A program made the translations under genes and the position numbers. The notes under the pieces were generated by a model. The model had not been told where the DNA came from, did no database searches, and saw only the letters and a list, made by a program, of their open reading frames with translations. From NCBI RefSeq assembly GCF_003148565.1, contig NZ_QGGL01000007.1, positions 131,091 to 195,090 of the forward strand: DNA of 64,000 nt, given 5' to 3'. Shown one piece after another: positions 18,502 through 26,244 of this stretch; within the stretch, counting starts at the first letter, position 1, and every line of letters begins with the position of its first letter. The stretch comes from Tumebacillus permanentifrigoris. GTDB lineage: Bacteria; Bacillota; Bacilli; Tumebacillales; Tumebacillaceae.

Positions 18502-19737
18502 CTAGCTTTCCTTGGTTTCCTTGCGCTTGCCCTTGGACTTGTTGGGCTTGCGGCTCAACCGCGGCTTGTCAGCGCCTGGCTTCGGGGTCGGTTTCTGCCC
18601 AGGGCGGCGGGTGACGATCTTGCCTTGTTCGAGACCTTTGGAGAAGATCTTGATCCCCAGCGCCGACTCAAACTTGCGCATGATGAATTTCTCCTCCGGT
18701 GCCACGATGTTCACCGACTGCCCGGAGTTCGTGCCCCGCCCAGTGCGGCCGGCCCGGTGGACATAATGTTCCGCATCGGTCGCGATGTCAAAGTGGAAAA
18801 CATGCGTCACGCCCTCCACATCCAACCCGCGCGCCCCGAGATCGGTGGTGACGAGCAGTTGGAACTTGCCATCGCGGAATCCGTTCATCGCCTTCTCGCG
18901 CTGGATCTTCGCGGCGTCGCCATGCATGCCTTCTGCCGTCAGTCCCATCTCGTTCAACTCGCGCACCAACCACCATACGCGATCGCCTTCGTTGACGAAC
19001 ACGATCGCCCGGTTCACCTCATACGCCCGCACCAAGCGGCGCAGCGTATCCGGCTTGTCCTGCTTTTGCGTTCCGAACCAGACGTGGTTGATCTTGCCCA
19101 TGTGCTCGCCCTGTTTGGCTTCGATGAACACCGGGTCGGTCATCCATTTCTGGGCAATCTCCCGCGCTTCTGCGGAGATCGTCGCGGAGAAAAACAGCAG
19201 TTGGCGATCGCGCAACGTGCTCCAGATGATCTTTTTGACATCCTCAATGTTGCCAAGTTCCAACATCTGGTCTACCTCGTCGACGGTGATCGACTTCACC
19301 TCGTGCACCTTCAACTTTTTGCGGCTCTGGATTTCGAGGATGCGACCTGGCGTGCCGACGATGATGTGCGGCTTCTCGCGCAACTTTTCCAACTGGCGGT
19401 CGATGTTCGCCCCGCCGACCAACGCCAGCGAGCGAATCTCCGAGCCTGCGGTCATCTCGCGAATCGCGGACTCCAATTGCACGGTCAATTCGCGGGTTGG
19501 TGCGAGGATCAGCACTTGGACGTCGCGCTTCGCCGTGTCGATTTTCTGCAATTGCGGCAACAGGAACGCGAGGGTCTTGCCCGACCCTGTCTGCGATTGT
19601 GCCACCACGTCGCGGCCTGCTTGGATCAGCGGAATCGCTTCGTCCTGCACGGGCGTGGGGAGGGCGATGCCCAATTTTTCCAGCGCGGCCAATTGATACT
19701 CTGGCAAGTTGTATGTAGAAAACGAGTTCGTCGTCAT
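18502..19737 (-). CDS. DEAD-box-type ATP-dependent RNA helicase
   Basis: 411 residues. All superfamily 2 motifs are present in order: Q-motif region, Walker A 'AQSQTGSGKT', 'PTREL', 'GG', 'TPGR', motif II as 'DEVD' rather than DEAD, 'SAT', and motif VI 'HRAGRTGR'. The C-terminal tail is short and very basic ('SRKPNKSKGKRK') and probably supplies non-specific RNA binding; no RNA-recognition domain such as that of DbpA is present. The protein would unwind short RNA duplexes in mRNA decay or ribosome assembly. RBS AAGGAG lies before the ATG. Confidence 0.93.
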   Translation of the reverse strand: MTTNSFSTYNLPEYQLAALEKLGIALPTPVQDEAIPLIQAGRDVVAQSQTGSGKTLAFLLPQLQKIDTAKRDVQVLILAPTRELTVQLESAIREMTAGSEIRSLALVGGANIDRQLEKLREKPHIIVGTPGRILEIQSRKKLKVHEVKSITVDEVDQMLELGNIEDVKKIIWSTLRDRQLLFFSATISAEAREIAQKWMTDPVFIEAKQGEHMGKINHVWFGTQKQDKPDTLRRLVRAYEVNRAIVFVNEGDRVWWLVRELNEMGLTAEGMHGDAAKIQREKAMNGFRDGKFQLLVTTDLGARGLDVEGVTHVFHFDIATDAEHYVHRAGRTGRGTNSGQSVNIVAPEEKFIMRKFESALGIKIFSKGLEQGKIVTRRPGQKPTPKPGADKPRLSRKPNKSKGKRKETKES

Positions 19738-19802
19738 GTGTTAGCTCCTTTTTCCGGTAACGTATGTCTCTGCTATCATACCCCACTCCCGCCGAAATTG
19801 CC

Positions 19803-19836
19803 AAAAATGGCAGTGTCCGCGTGCGGCCCTGCCCTT
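19803..19836 (-). terminator. Probable terminator after the C39-like peptidase gene
   Basis: GGCAG/CTGCC with an inner CCGC/GCGG hairpin and a following ATTTTTGG on the minus strand, directly after the stop at 19841. The stem is imperfect, so confidence is moderate. Confidence 0.55.
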
Positions 19837-19840
19837 TTTA

Positions 19841-20647
19841 TCAGCGATACGTCACCGCCTGTTGACCGAGTTGCTCCCAAGCGCGTTGGAAGTTGGCGCG
19901 GTCGACTTGCTTGCGGGTTCCGTCGAGCGGGTCATTGAGAGTGAGCTGGTTCGCGTCATAACCCGTGAGCAGCACGCAATGTTCGCGGAACGTTGCACGC
20001 ACGCGGCCGCTGGGCGAATCCCATGTCACCCAGTCGTTCGTCGGGGCAAATTCCTCCGTGACCCAGACGACGATCGGCTTGCCCGTGGCCAGCGTGTCCA
20101 ACACGTTGTCAAAACTCGCTCGCGTCAGGTCGACCGCGCGATCTGGCAAGTACTGGTCGAGCAGGTCGGCAATCGGGCCGTGGTAGACCGAGTAGCCCCG
20201 ACGGTTTCCCGTCACATCGCCGACAAATCCAAGCTCCGGGTTGCCCCAGCGCACAGTGCGACCCGCGCTGTCCACCACTTCTGGCGTCGGGTCTTTACGA
20301 ATCTTGCGGGCGAGTTCCAGCTTGCTGACGGGCTGTCCCGCGTAGTTCAAGAGCATCGCGAGACTGGTCACTTCACAGCCGTTGTACAGCTCCGGCCGTT
20401 GTTGCAGGATCGGCACAGGCAAGATCACGCTCGCCGGTCGGTTTAGAGGGATCAACTCTGCACTCGGTGCAACGGTTGTGGACTCTGGAATGGGTTGCCC
20501 CTGTTCGGCGCTCTCCGCCGTCTGACTCGCAGATGCTTGTCCTGACCACAGATCCCACGCGAACTTGCCGATGGTGACCAAGAGCCCCAGCAGGATCAGC
20601 CAGTGCATCGGGTTGGTTTGGTGCTTTTGTGTGTTATCGGGTGGCAC
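19841..20647 (-). CDS. Membrane-anchored C39-like cysteine peptidase
   Basis: 268 residues. One transmembrane segment (about 14-32) anchors the N-terminus, followed by a Ser/Thr/Gln-rich linker and a papain-fold C39-like domain. The catalytic cysteine is C91 in 'NGCEVTSLAMLL', the histidine lies in 'EHCVLLTGYD', and the acidic residue in 'NDPLDG'. The domain is on the outer side of the membrane. No ABC transporter domain or bacteriocin gene is nearby, so this is the stand-alone C39_2 type with unknown substrate. Starts with GTG behind GGAG. It lies 35 nt after the TPR gene 20683-21825 on the same strand, so the two are probably one operon. Confidence 0.85.
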   Translation of the reverse strand: MPPDNTQKHQTNPMHWLILLGLLVTIGKFAWDLWSGQASASQTAESAEQGQPIPESTTVAPSAELIPLNRPASVILPVPILQQRPELYNGCEVTSLAMLLNYAGQPVSKLELARKIRKDPTPEVVDSAGRTVRWGNPELGFVGDVTGNRRGYSVYHGPIADLLDQYLPDRAVDLTRASFDNVLDTLATGKPIVVWVTEEFAPTNDWVTWDSPSGRVRATFREHCVLLTGYDANQLTLNDPLDGTRKQVDRANFQRAWEQLGQQAVTYR

Positions 20648-20682
20648 GGCCTCTCACTCCTGTCGCTCAGTTGCACGGCTTT

Positions 20683-21825
20683 CTATTGTAATTCCAGCAT
20701 CAACCGCTGGGCTTCCTCTTGGATCGCGGAATCGTAGCCTTCGTTCAACACTTGTTCCAACAACGCCTTCGCGACAGGAATCTCGCCTTGCTCCGCGACC
20801 AAGGCCGCCATCGTCAATTTCGCCCGGCCATAGTGCGGGTTCAGGAGGATCGCTTGGCGCATGCACTCCACCGCTTCGTCGAACAAGTCAAACTGCGCGT
20901 AGAACACACCCAAGTTGTAGAACGACCGCGCATGCGGGTGCTGGCGAAGCAACGAAGTCAACGCTTGGTGTACAACTTCCCACTCCTGCGCCTGCCACGC
21001 TGTCTGTTGCAGTTGGATCAGCACCAACAGGTTGTCCGCCGCTCGTTCACTCGCTTTTTGCAACAGGGTCAGCGCGGTCGCTGCATCGCCCTGCTGGGTC
21101 GCTTGCTGTGCCAAACGGACTTCCTCCGGCATCAAGGCAAGCGTCGCTTCATGACGGTCCGCCATCGAAGCGATCAGCGGGTAGGGTGGCACGTATTCGT
21201 TGTGGAAGACACCAGACTTGTACGCGAGATTGTCGCCGACGGGATCGGCGATTTTTTTCAAAACTTGTGAGAACGGGTGCAGGCAAACCGTTCCGTTCGA
21301 TGTGATCATGTCGGGGAAGGCCTGTAGCGGTTTCAGCGGAGCATGCAACATCCAGACCGCCCCGCGATGGCGCACCAACCATTCGCCCCAGTACGCGCCG
21401 AGGAAGTAATACAGCGCCTCCTCTGCCGGGATCGAGATCGCGCTGATCCGTTCGGCAAACTCCTGATACTGTGCGTCGCTCAAGCCTTCACGCACCCTGG
21501 CCCCGTCGAACAGCGGACGAACTTCCTCCGCGATCAGGTGCCAATTCAAAAACACATCGAGATGCAACGCATCCTCATCCTCCAGCGACAACGGCGCGTC
21601 GAACACCTCGCGCACCACGCGGGCAAAAATCTCCGCCGCCCGTTGCAGCTCCGGCGTCGATACCGCCCAACCGCCGACCGTATGAAACGCCGCAGATTCC
21701 TCGCGCAGCTTGTCCAAAAACAGTGTAACCTGCTCCGACCAACCTTCTGCTTGCAATGGCGGTGTTGAGTAGAATTGTTTGTCCTGCTCTGATTCCAGTC
21801 GTACATAATCCATTCGGATGCTCAT
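20683..21825 (-). CDS. TPR-containing hypothetical protein
   Basis: 380 residues from the ATG at 21825, which has GAGGAG 10 nt upstream. The N-terminal 210 residues form an unrecognised domain with a conserved-looking 'GAYWGEWLVRHRGAVWML' segment, which resembles proteins that monitor or modify a 'housekeeping' substrate but has no catalytic signature I can name. Residues 220-380 are TPR-like repeats ('ARSFYNLGVFYAQFDLFDEAVECMRQAI'-type helix pairs, at about 280-330). It is cytoplasmic and probably co-transcribed with the C39-like peptidase gene that follows. Function unknown. Confidence 0.78.
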   Translation of the reverse strand: MSIRMDYVRLESEQDKQFYSTPPLQAEGWSEQVTLFLDKLREESAAFHTVGGWAVSTPELQRAAEIFARVVREVFDAPLSLEDEDALHLDVFLNWHLIAEEVRPLFDGARVREGLSDAQYQEFAERISAISIPAEEALYYFLGAYWGEWLVRHRGAVWMLHAPLKPLQAFPDMITSNGTVCLHPFSQVLKKIADPVGDNLAYKSGVFHNEYVPPYPLIASMADRHEATLALMPEEVRLAQQATQQGDAATALTLLQKASERAADNLLVLIQLQQTAWQAQEWEVVHQALTSLLRQHPHARSFYNLGVFYAQFDLFDEAVECMRQAILLNPHYGRAKLTMAALVAEQGEIPVAKALLEQVLNEGYDSAIQEEAQRLMLELQ

Positions 21826-22001
21826 GGTGCCAAAACTCCTCTGCGTCAAAATTACCAAAACCCAAATGTCGAAAATAATGATTTAGGATGTTTAGATTAT
21901 TATTTATAAAATATCTTTCTTTTTTTCGGTAATCTAGTATACTAATGATAGAGCCAGTTATATCCAACACATATAAAAATAGAAAAAGGGAGGCATTTCA
22001 A

Positions 22002-22856
22002 ATGAAATCTACATTTGCAAAAGGTGCGCTCGCACTGACGATTGCCGCATCCGCATTCTCCTTCGTAGGTCTCGAAAGCGCTTCGGCCGCTTCGCAGACG
22101 ATCACGGCAAGCATCAACACGGTAACTGCAACCAACTACATGGTCAACATGAAGTGGGGTGCAGTCAGCGGCGCAACCAAGTACGTCATCAAAACCTCCA
22201 ACTCTCCGCATGTTGACACGGCAGACGTTGACTGGGCTACCACCACGGCTACCTCGCTGTCCAAGCAGATGACCACGACTGTTGGCTACCGTTACTTCAA
22301 AGTCTACGCATATGATGGCGCAGGTACCCTGCTCGCATACTCCAACCAAGTCGGTGCTGCGAAGTATCAAACCGGTCTCGTCGTTCGTATGAAAACGGAC
22401 TCCGCGCTGACCAGCTCCTACCCGACCTCCTCGGCATCGAACTACCAAAAGCCGTTGTGGTTCGTCACCCTCGACGCGACCTCCAAAGCTTCCAACGTAG
22501 CTCCGAACTTCCAATTGGGTGAGTTCATCACCGAAAGCACGCTGACCTCGGGCGTCGTTGACCCGATGATGATCCAACACGTGCAAAACGCGCGTACCCG
22601 CAAAGGTTCCGCGATGTCGATCAACTCCGGCTACCGTTCCCCGAACCACAACGCTGCAATCGGCGGCGCGTCCCTGTCCCGTCACATGTGGGGCGATGCA
22701 ATGGACATCCCGGCAACGACGACCGCTGACTACAACTATTACAACAGCCTGTTCTCCGCTGAAGGCCCGGACTACATTGAAAGCTTCGCAGAAGCTGGCT
22801 ACAACCACTGGCACGGCGACTGGAGAAACGAAGTTCGCGACTACACCAACTACTAA
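22002..22856 (+). CDS. Secreted M15-like peptidase with FN3-like domain
   Basis: 284 residues from the ATG at 22002, with GGGAGG about 8 nt upstream. Signal peptide 1-29 ('SASAA'). Residues 31-120 look like an FN3 domain. The C-terminal domain (about 150-284) carries the zinc ligands of the M15 family: 'SGYRSPNHN', H228 and D235 in 'HMWGDAMDI', and H271 in 'NHWHGDW'. M15A enzymes such as D-Ala-D-Ala carboxypeptidases cut peptidoglycan stem peptides. It is expected to act in the cell wall. Single-gene unit with terminator at 22981. Confidence 0.88.
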   Translation: MKSTFAKGALALTIAASAFSFVGLESASAASQTITASINTVTATNYMVNMKWGAVSGATKYVIKTSNSPHVDTADVDWATTTATSLSKQMTTTVGYRYFKVYAYDGAGTLLAYSNQVGAAKYQTGLVVRMKTDSALTSSYPTSSASNYQKPLWFVTLDATSKASNVAPNFQLGEFITESTLTSGVVDPMMIQHVQNARTRKGSAMSINSGYRSPNHNAAIGGASLSRHMWGDAMDIPATTTADYNYYNSLFSAEGPDYIESFAEAGYNHWHGDWRNEVRDYTNY

Positions 22857-22980
22857 GATCTAGTTGGTAGAGATATTAAACAGAGCAGATAGGTAACACT
22901 TGGGAGGCTTCATCCGAATCTCATACACCCGGAGCAATACCGGTTGACCGCACGAAATCAACACTCAAATCAGTTTTCCC

Positions 22981-23018
22981 GAGCACAGCCCCGTCCCCCT
23001 GGGGTGGTGCTCTTTTTT
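22981..23018 (+). terminator. Terminator after the M15-like peptidase gene
   Basis: GAGCAC/GTGCTC outer stem with an inner GCCCC/GGGGT stem, followed by six T. It is 125 nt past the stop codon. Confidence 0.8.
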
Positions 23019-23078
23019 ATGTGTTGGATTCCTCGTTTCCATCTTACCCCGACTTTGCGGAAAAAGTAGGTGGGGAAT

Positions 23079-23113
23079 AAAAAAAACCCGCCGTGTGGGC
23101 GGGGCTTTTTTCT
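23079..23113 (-). terminator. Terminator after the 31-residue peptide gene
   Basis: CCCGCC/GGCGGG stem with flanking A and T runs. In the minus direction it lies about 30 nt past the stop of the small peptide gene and closes the receptor-peptide unit. Confidence 0.82.
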
Positions 23114-23140
23114 AGAAGACTTACTGTACTTGCTATTATC

Positions 23141-23236
23141 CTATTTCGTTGGCGGGAAGATTTCAGAAGCAGAAAGAATAACGCTAACTGCAAAGAATAA
23201 CACGAGGTACAACTCAGTTTTTACCCACTTTTTCAT
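23141..23236 (-). CDS. Putative secreted signalling peptide precursor (Phr/PapR-like)
   Basis: 31 codons, ATG at 23236, with a perfect AAGGAGATG ribosome binding site that lies over the stop codon of the receptor gene. The product begins 'MKKWVKTELY', has a hydrophobic core ('LVLFFAVSVILSA') and ends in 'SEIFPPTK'. This is the form of Phr and PapR precursors: short basic start, secretion helix, and a C-terminal stretch that can be trimmed to the active oligopeptide. It directly follows the HTH-TPR receptor 23241-24572, with 4 nt between stop and start, and is followed by a terminator. Too short for most gene finders. The mature peptide's limits are inferred. Confidence 0.75.
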   Translation of the reverse strand: MKKWVKTELYLVLFFAVSVILSASEIFPPTK

Positions 23237-23240
23237 GTTG

Positions 23241-24572
23241 TCATCTCCTTATGGCAAGTAAGGCATTGTTATATTCAACAGCCTGTCTGTAAAACTCTAC
23301 AGACTGCGAATTACCATTCTCATAATAGAAATTGGCGATTTCAATTGACAGTGAATACGCCTCATCTAAAACATTGTGCTTCTGGTAGATTGCAAGCGCT
23401 TCGTGCATATGTTGATCAAATGCATCCTTGTCTTGCAGTTCAAGCATAATTTTGGCCTTTAAACGCAATGTACCTGCAAGTTCTCGGTAGGCGTTCACAC
23501 CAAGATTTTCGCATAAGCAGAACATCGATTCGACATAGGACAAGGCCCTGTCGTAGTTCTTGTTCATAAACTCCAGCTCTGCTAAATTTGCTTGTGGTCG
23601 GTAGAGGTACAGTCCTGCGTCGAGAAGTTCAAACAGTTGTAAAGCTCGTTTGAAACATTGTTGAGCCAAACCCGTTTCTCCACGGTCTTGGTAAACTTCA
23701 CCAAGGTTATTTTGAATAATGGCCGTGTCCAAGAGAAACGAATTGTCCTGAGTTTCCTTCAGTGCTTCTAGATAGATCTGCTCCGCCTTGTCAATATCAC
23801 CAAGCCTGCGAAGTGGAATCGCTTTCAGATAATAACACCGTATGCGGCGAAGGTGCATATTCGCGGCAATCGCTTCTCGCTCCGCTTTTTCTGCATACCG
23901 TAGACAGGCTCTGTCATTCCCCATCACACCATGAAACTTCGCCAAACCAAACAAAATCGTATGTCGAAACTGAGAATGTTCTCCTTCGCCTTCAATACTC
24001 TCAAATTCCTCATCCGCTCGTAAGTAGCAATCAAACGCTGCTTGTTGGTTGCCACTCATTTCGTAAGCCAATCCTGCATCCAATAAGAGCATCATCTTTT
24101 GCACAGAACTCACATATAGCTCATCTTCCAATGCCTGCTCTGCAAGCAGAATCACCGTCGTATACGCTTGCTGTTCAATTAGAATGATGAATTTGAGATG
24201 CAATGCTTCAACGCGTAACTTTTGATAGCCGAACTCAACGCATTGGGGGATCATGAGTTCCAGCATATCTAGAGCGATTTCGTAGCTTTTCGCTGATACA
24301 TAGTCTTTCGCCAATTGAAGAGTTTCTGTTAGCTCCTCAAACAATGCATCCGCAGACTCAATTCGTTCAACCGTGACTCCCAAGCGGTCGGCCATTTGTT
24401 TGAGCATGGTGCGCTTGACGTATGTCTTGCCATTCTCAACTTTGCTCAATTGGCTGACACTGCACAGCCCATCGGCTAGGTCGTCCTGTGTGAGGCCCTT
24501 TAATAGCCTGTACTTGCGCAAGTTGTCGCCGATGATTCGATTTCGCTCATCTACATCAAGACCTACTGCCAA
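23241..24572 (-). CDS. HTH-TPR peptide-receptor regulator (RRNPP type)
   Basis: 443 residues. The Xre helix-turn-helix at about residues 12-70 ('TQDDLADGLCSVSQLSKVENGK') is closely related to those at 6825 and 8218. The remainder is TPR-like helix pairs. The family regulates transcription in response to an imported peptide. Here, unlike the other two, a 31-codon secreted peptide gene follows immediately with its RBS over the receptor's stop codon, so receptor and ligand appear to be encoded together. The base composition is more AT-rich than the flanking genes. Confidence 0.88.
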   Translation of the reverse strand: MAVGLDVDERNRIIGDNLRKYRLLKGLTQDDLADGLCSVSQLSKVENGKTYVKRTMLKQMADRLGVTVERIESADALFEELTETLQLAKDYVSAKSYEIALDMLELMIPQCVEFGYQKLRVEALHLKFIILIEQQAYTTVILLAEQALEDELYVSSVQKMMLLLDAGLAYEMSGNQQAAFDCYLRADEEFESIEGEGEHSQFRHTILFGLAKFHGVMGNDRACLRYAEKAEREAIAANMHLRRIRCYYLKAIPLRRLGDIDKAEQIYLEALKETQDNSFLLDTAIIQNNLGEVYQDRGETGLAQQCFKRALQLFELLDAGLYLYRPQANLAELEFMNKNYDRALSYVESMFCLCENLGVNAYRELAGTLRLKAKIMLELQDKDAFDQHMHEALAIYQKHNVLDEAYSLSIEIANFYYENGNSQSVEFYRQAVEYNNALLAIRR

Positions 24573-24880
24573 GATCGTTCACCCCGATACTCAATTTCAG
24601 CAATTGTAAAATAATTATAACAACTATGAACCAATCTGTACATAGTTTTAACTATATTTAACTAAGAGAAATTATTGCAAATATATTGAACTTCACACAA
24701 AACGAATTAACAAACATAGTATTCGTGACCCGACTCCGCGTAGTCGTTATGACCTCCTTCCTTGGAAAAAAGACACACTCCGCCCTCCTGCGGGAGGTGT
24801 CTTTTTCTTGACTCGCTCCATTCCATAAGTATATTCTTATATACGTATCCTCAAAACGCTACAATCGGAAAGGCTGGCCT
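24573..24880. other. 308-nt intergenic region between divergent receptor and arsB genes
   Basis: The left half is very AT-rich and must hold the promoter of the receptor gene 23241-24572. The right half holds a terminator-like hairpin at 24766-24807. No open frame with a ribosome binding site was seen on either strand. Confidence 0.6.
24766..24807 (+). terminator. Terminator-like hairpin upstream of arsB
   Basis: AAGACAC/GTGTCTT outer stem with a CTCC/GGAG inner stem and a following run of five T. No gene ends on this strand just before it, so it could be an attenuator in the arsB leader or the end of an unseen small RNA. Confidence 0.6.
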
Positions 24881-26188
24881 GTGCTCATGACACCCTTACA
24901 ACTTCTCGCAACGGGTATTTTTGTCATCACCCTCGTTCTCGTGATCTGGCAGCCCAGAGGGCTTTCCATCGGTTGGCCCGCCACTGGCGGTGCAATTCTT
25001 GCGTTGTTGGCGGGCGTCGTCTCGTGGACGGACGTACAAGCCGTCACCGGAATCGTCTGGAACGCGACGCTGGCATTTGTCGGCATCATCCTGATCTCGC
25101 TGGTGCTGGACGAGATCGGATTCTTTGAATGGTCGGCGTTGCACATGGCGCGACTGGCAGGCGGCAACGGGCGGCGGATGTTCGTCTATACCGTGTTGCT
25201 CGGCGCCGCCGTCTCCGCCCTGTTCGCCAATGACGGCGCGGCGCTGATCCTCACCCCGATCGTCCTCGCCCAAGTCCGGGCGCTGAAATTTGAGGAGCGC
25301 ATGATCCTGCCGTTCCTGATGGCGAGCGGGTTCATCGCAGACACCACCTCGCTACCGCTGGTCGTCTCCAACCTCGTCAACATCGTCTCGGCAGACTTTT
25401 TCGGCATCACCTTCTCCGAATACGCCAGCCGGATGATCGTCGTCAACCTGTTCTCACTGGCAGGCAGTCTCGTCGTCCTCTACCTGTACTTCCGCAAATC
25501 GATTCCGGCGACCTACGACCTCACACAGCTCAAACCACCGCGTGCAGCGATCAAAGACCTGCGGATGTTCCGCATCTCCTGGGTGATCCTCGCGGTGCTG
25601 TTGGTCGCATTTTTCGTCAGCGAATGGTTGCAGATCCCGGTGTCGGTCCTGATCCTGCTCGCCGCGTTTTTCTTCCTCATCGCTGCGCAAAAAAGCGACG
25701 CGGTCGAAACCGGTCGCTTACTCTGGGAAGCCCCGTGGACGGTCGTCGTGTTCTCGATCGGCATGTATGTCGTCGTCTACGGCCTGCGCAACGCCGGACT
25801 GACCGACTTGCTCGGGCAGGTGATCCAGTCGATGGCGGACGGTGGGCTCTATGCCGCGACTGTCGGGATGGGCTTCCTCGCGGCGGTCCTGTCCTCGGTG
25901 ATGAACAACATGCCCACCGTGATGATCGGCGCGCTGGCGATCCAAGGCACCGACACGGCAGGTGTCGTGCGCGAGGCCCTGATCTACGCCAACGTCATCG
26001 GTTCCGACCTAGGGCCCAAGATCACCCCGATCGGTTCGCTCGCCACCTTGCTCTGGCTGCATGTCCTCGCCCGCCGTGGTGTGAAGATCGGCTGGGGCAC
26101 CTACTTCCGCACCGGGATCATCCTGACGGTGCCGACGTTGCTGATCACACTCACGGGCCTCTACCTCTGGCTCCGGGTGCTCCACTAA
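24881..26188 (+). CDS. arsB: ArsB-type arsenite/anion efflux membrane protein
   Basis: 435 residues starting at GTG with AAAGG 7 nt upstream; an ATG two codons on is an alternative. About eleven hydrophobic segments span the length. Family marks are '[12 protein letters not shown]', '[16 protein letters not shown]' and '[13 protein letters not shown]', typical of the ArsB/NhaD ion transporter superfamily. ArsB exports arsenite through the cytoplasmic membrane, alone or with the ArsA ATPase. No arsR, arsA or arsC is adjacent, which is unusual for an ars locus. Closed by a bidirectional terminator. Confidence 0.88.
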   Translation: MLMTPLQLLATGIFVITLVLVIWQPRGLSIGWPATGGAILALLAGVVSWTDVQAVTGIVWNATLAFVGIILISLVLDEIGFFEWSALHMARLAGGNGRRMFVYTVLLGAAVSALFANDGAALILTPIVLAQVRALKFEERMILPFLMASGFIADTTSLPLVVSNLVNIVSADFFGITFSEYASRMIVVNLFSLAGSLVVLYLYFRKSIPATYDLTQLKPPRAAIKDLRMFRISWVILAVLLVAFFVSEWLQIPVSVLILLAAFFFLIAAQKSDAVETGRLLWEAPWTVVVFSIGMYVVVYGLRNAGLTDLLGQVIQSMADGGLYAATVGMGFLAAVLSSVMNNMPTVMIGALAIQGTDTAGVVREALIYANVIGSDLGPKITPIGSLATLLWLHVLARRGVKIGWGTYFRTGIILTVPTLLITLTGLYLWLRVLH

Positions 26189-26200
26189 GTGAACGAAAAA

Positions 26201-26235
26201 AAGAACCGAGCCCTCGCGGGCGCGGTTCTTTTTTT
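26201..26235. terminator. Bidirectional terminator between arsB and the oligopeptide-binding gene
   Basis: AAGAACCG/CGGTTCTT with an inner GCCC/GGGC stem, flanked by A-run and T-run, between convergent genes. Confidence 0.9.
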
Positions 26236-26244
26236 GCATATAGC

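Noticed and set aside
21942-22814. Minus-strand open frame opposite the M15-like peptidase gene
   Set aside because: The plus strand has a signal peptide, RBS and zinc-site motifs, so the minus frame is a shadow.
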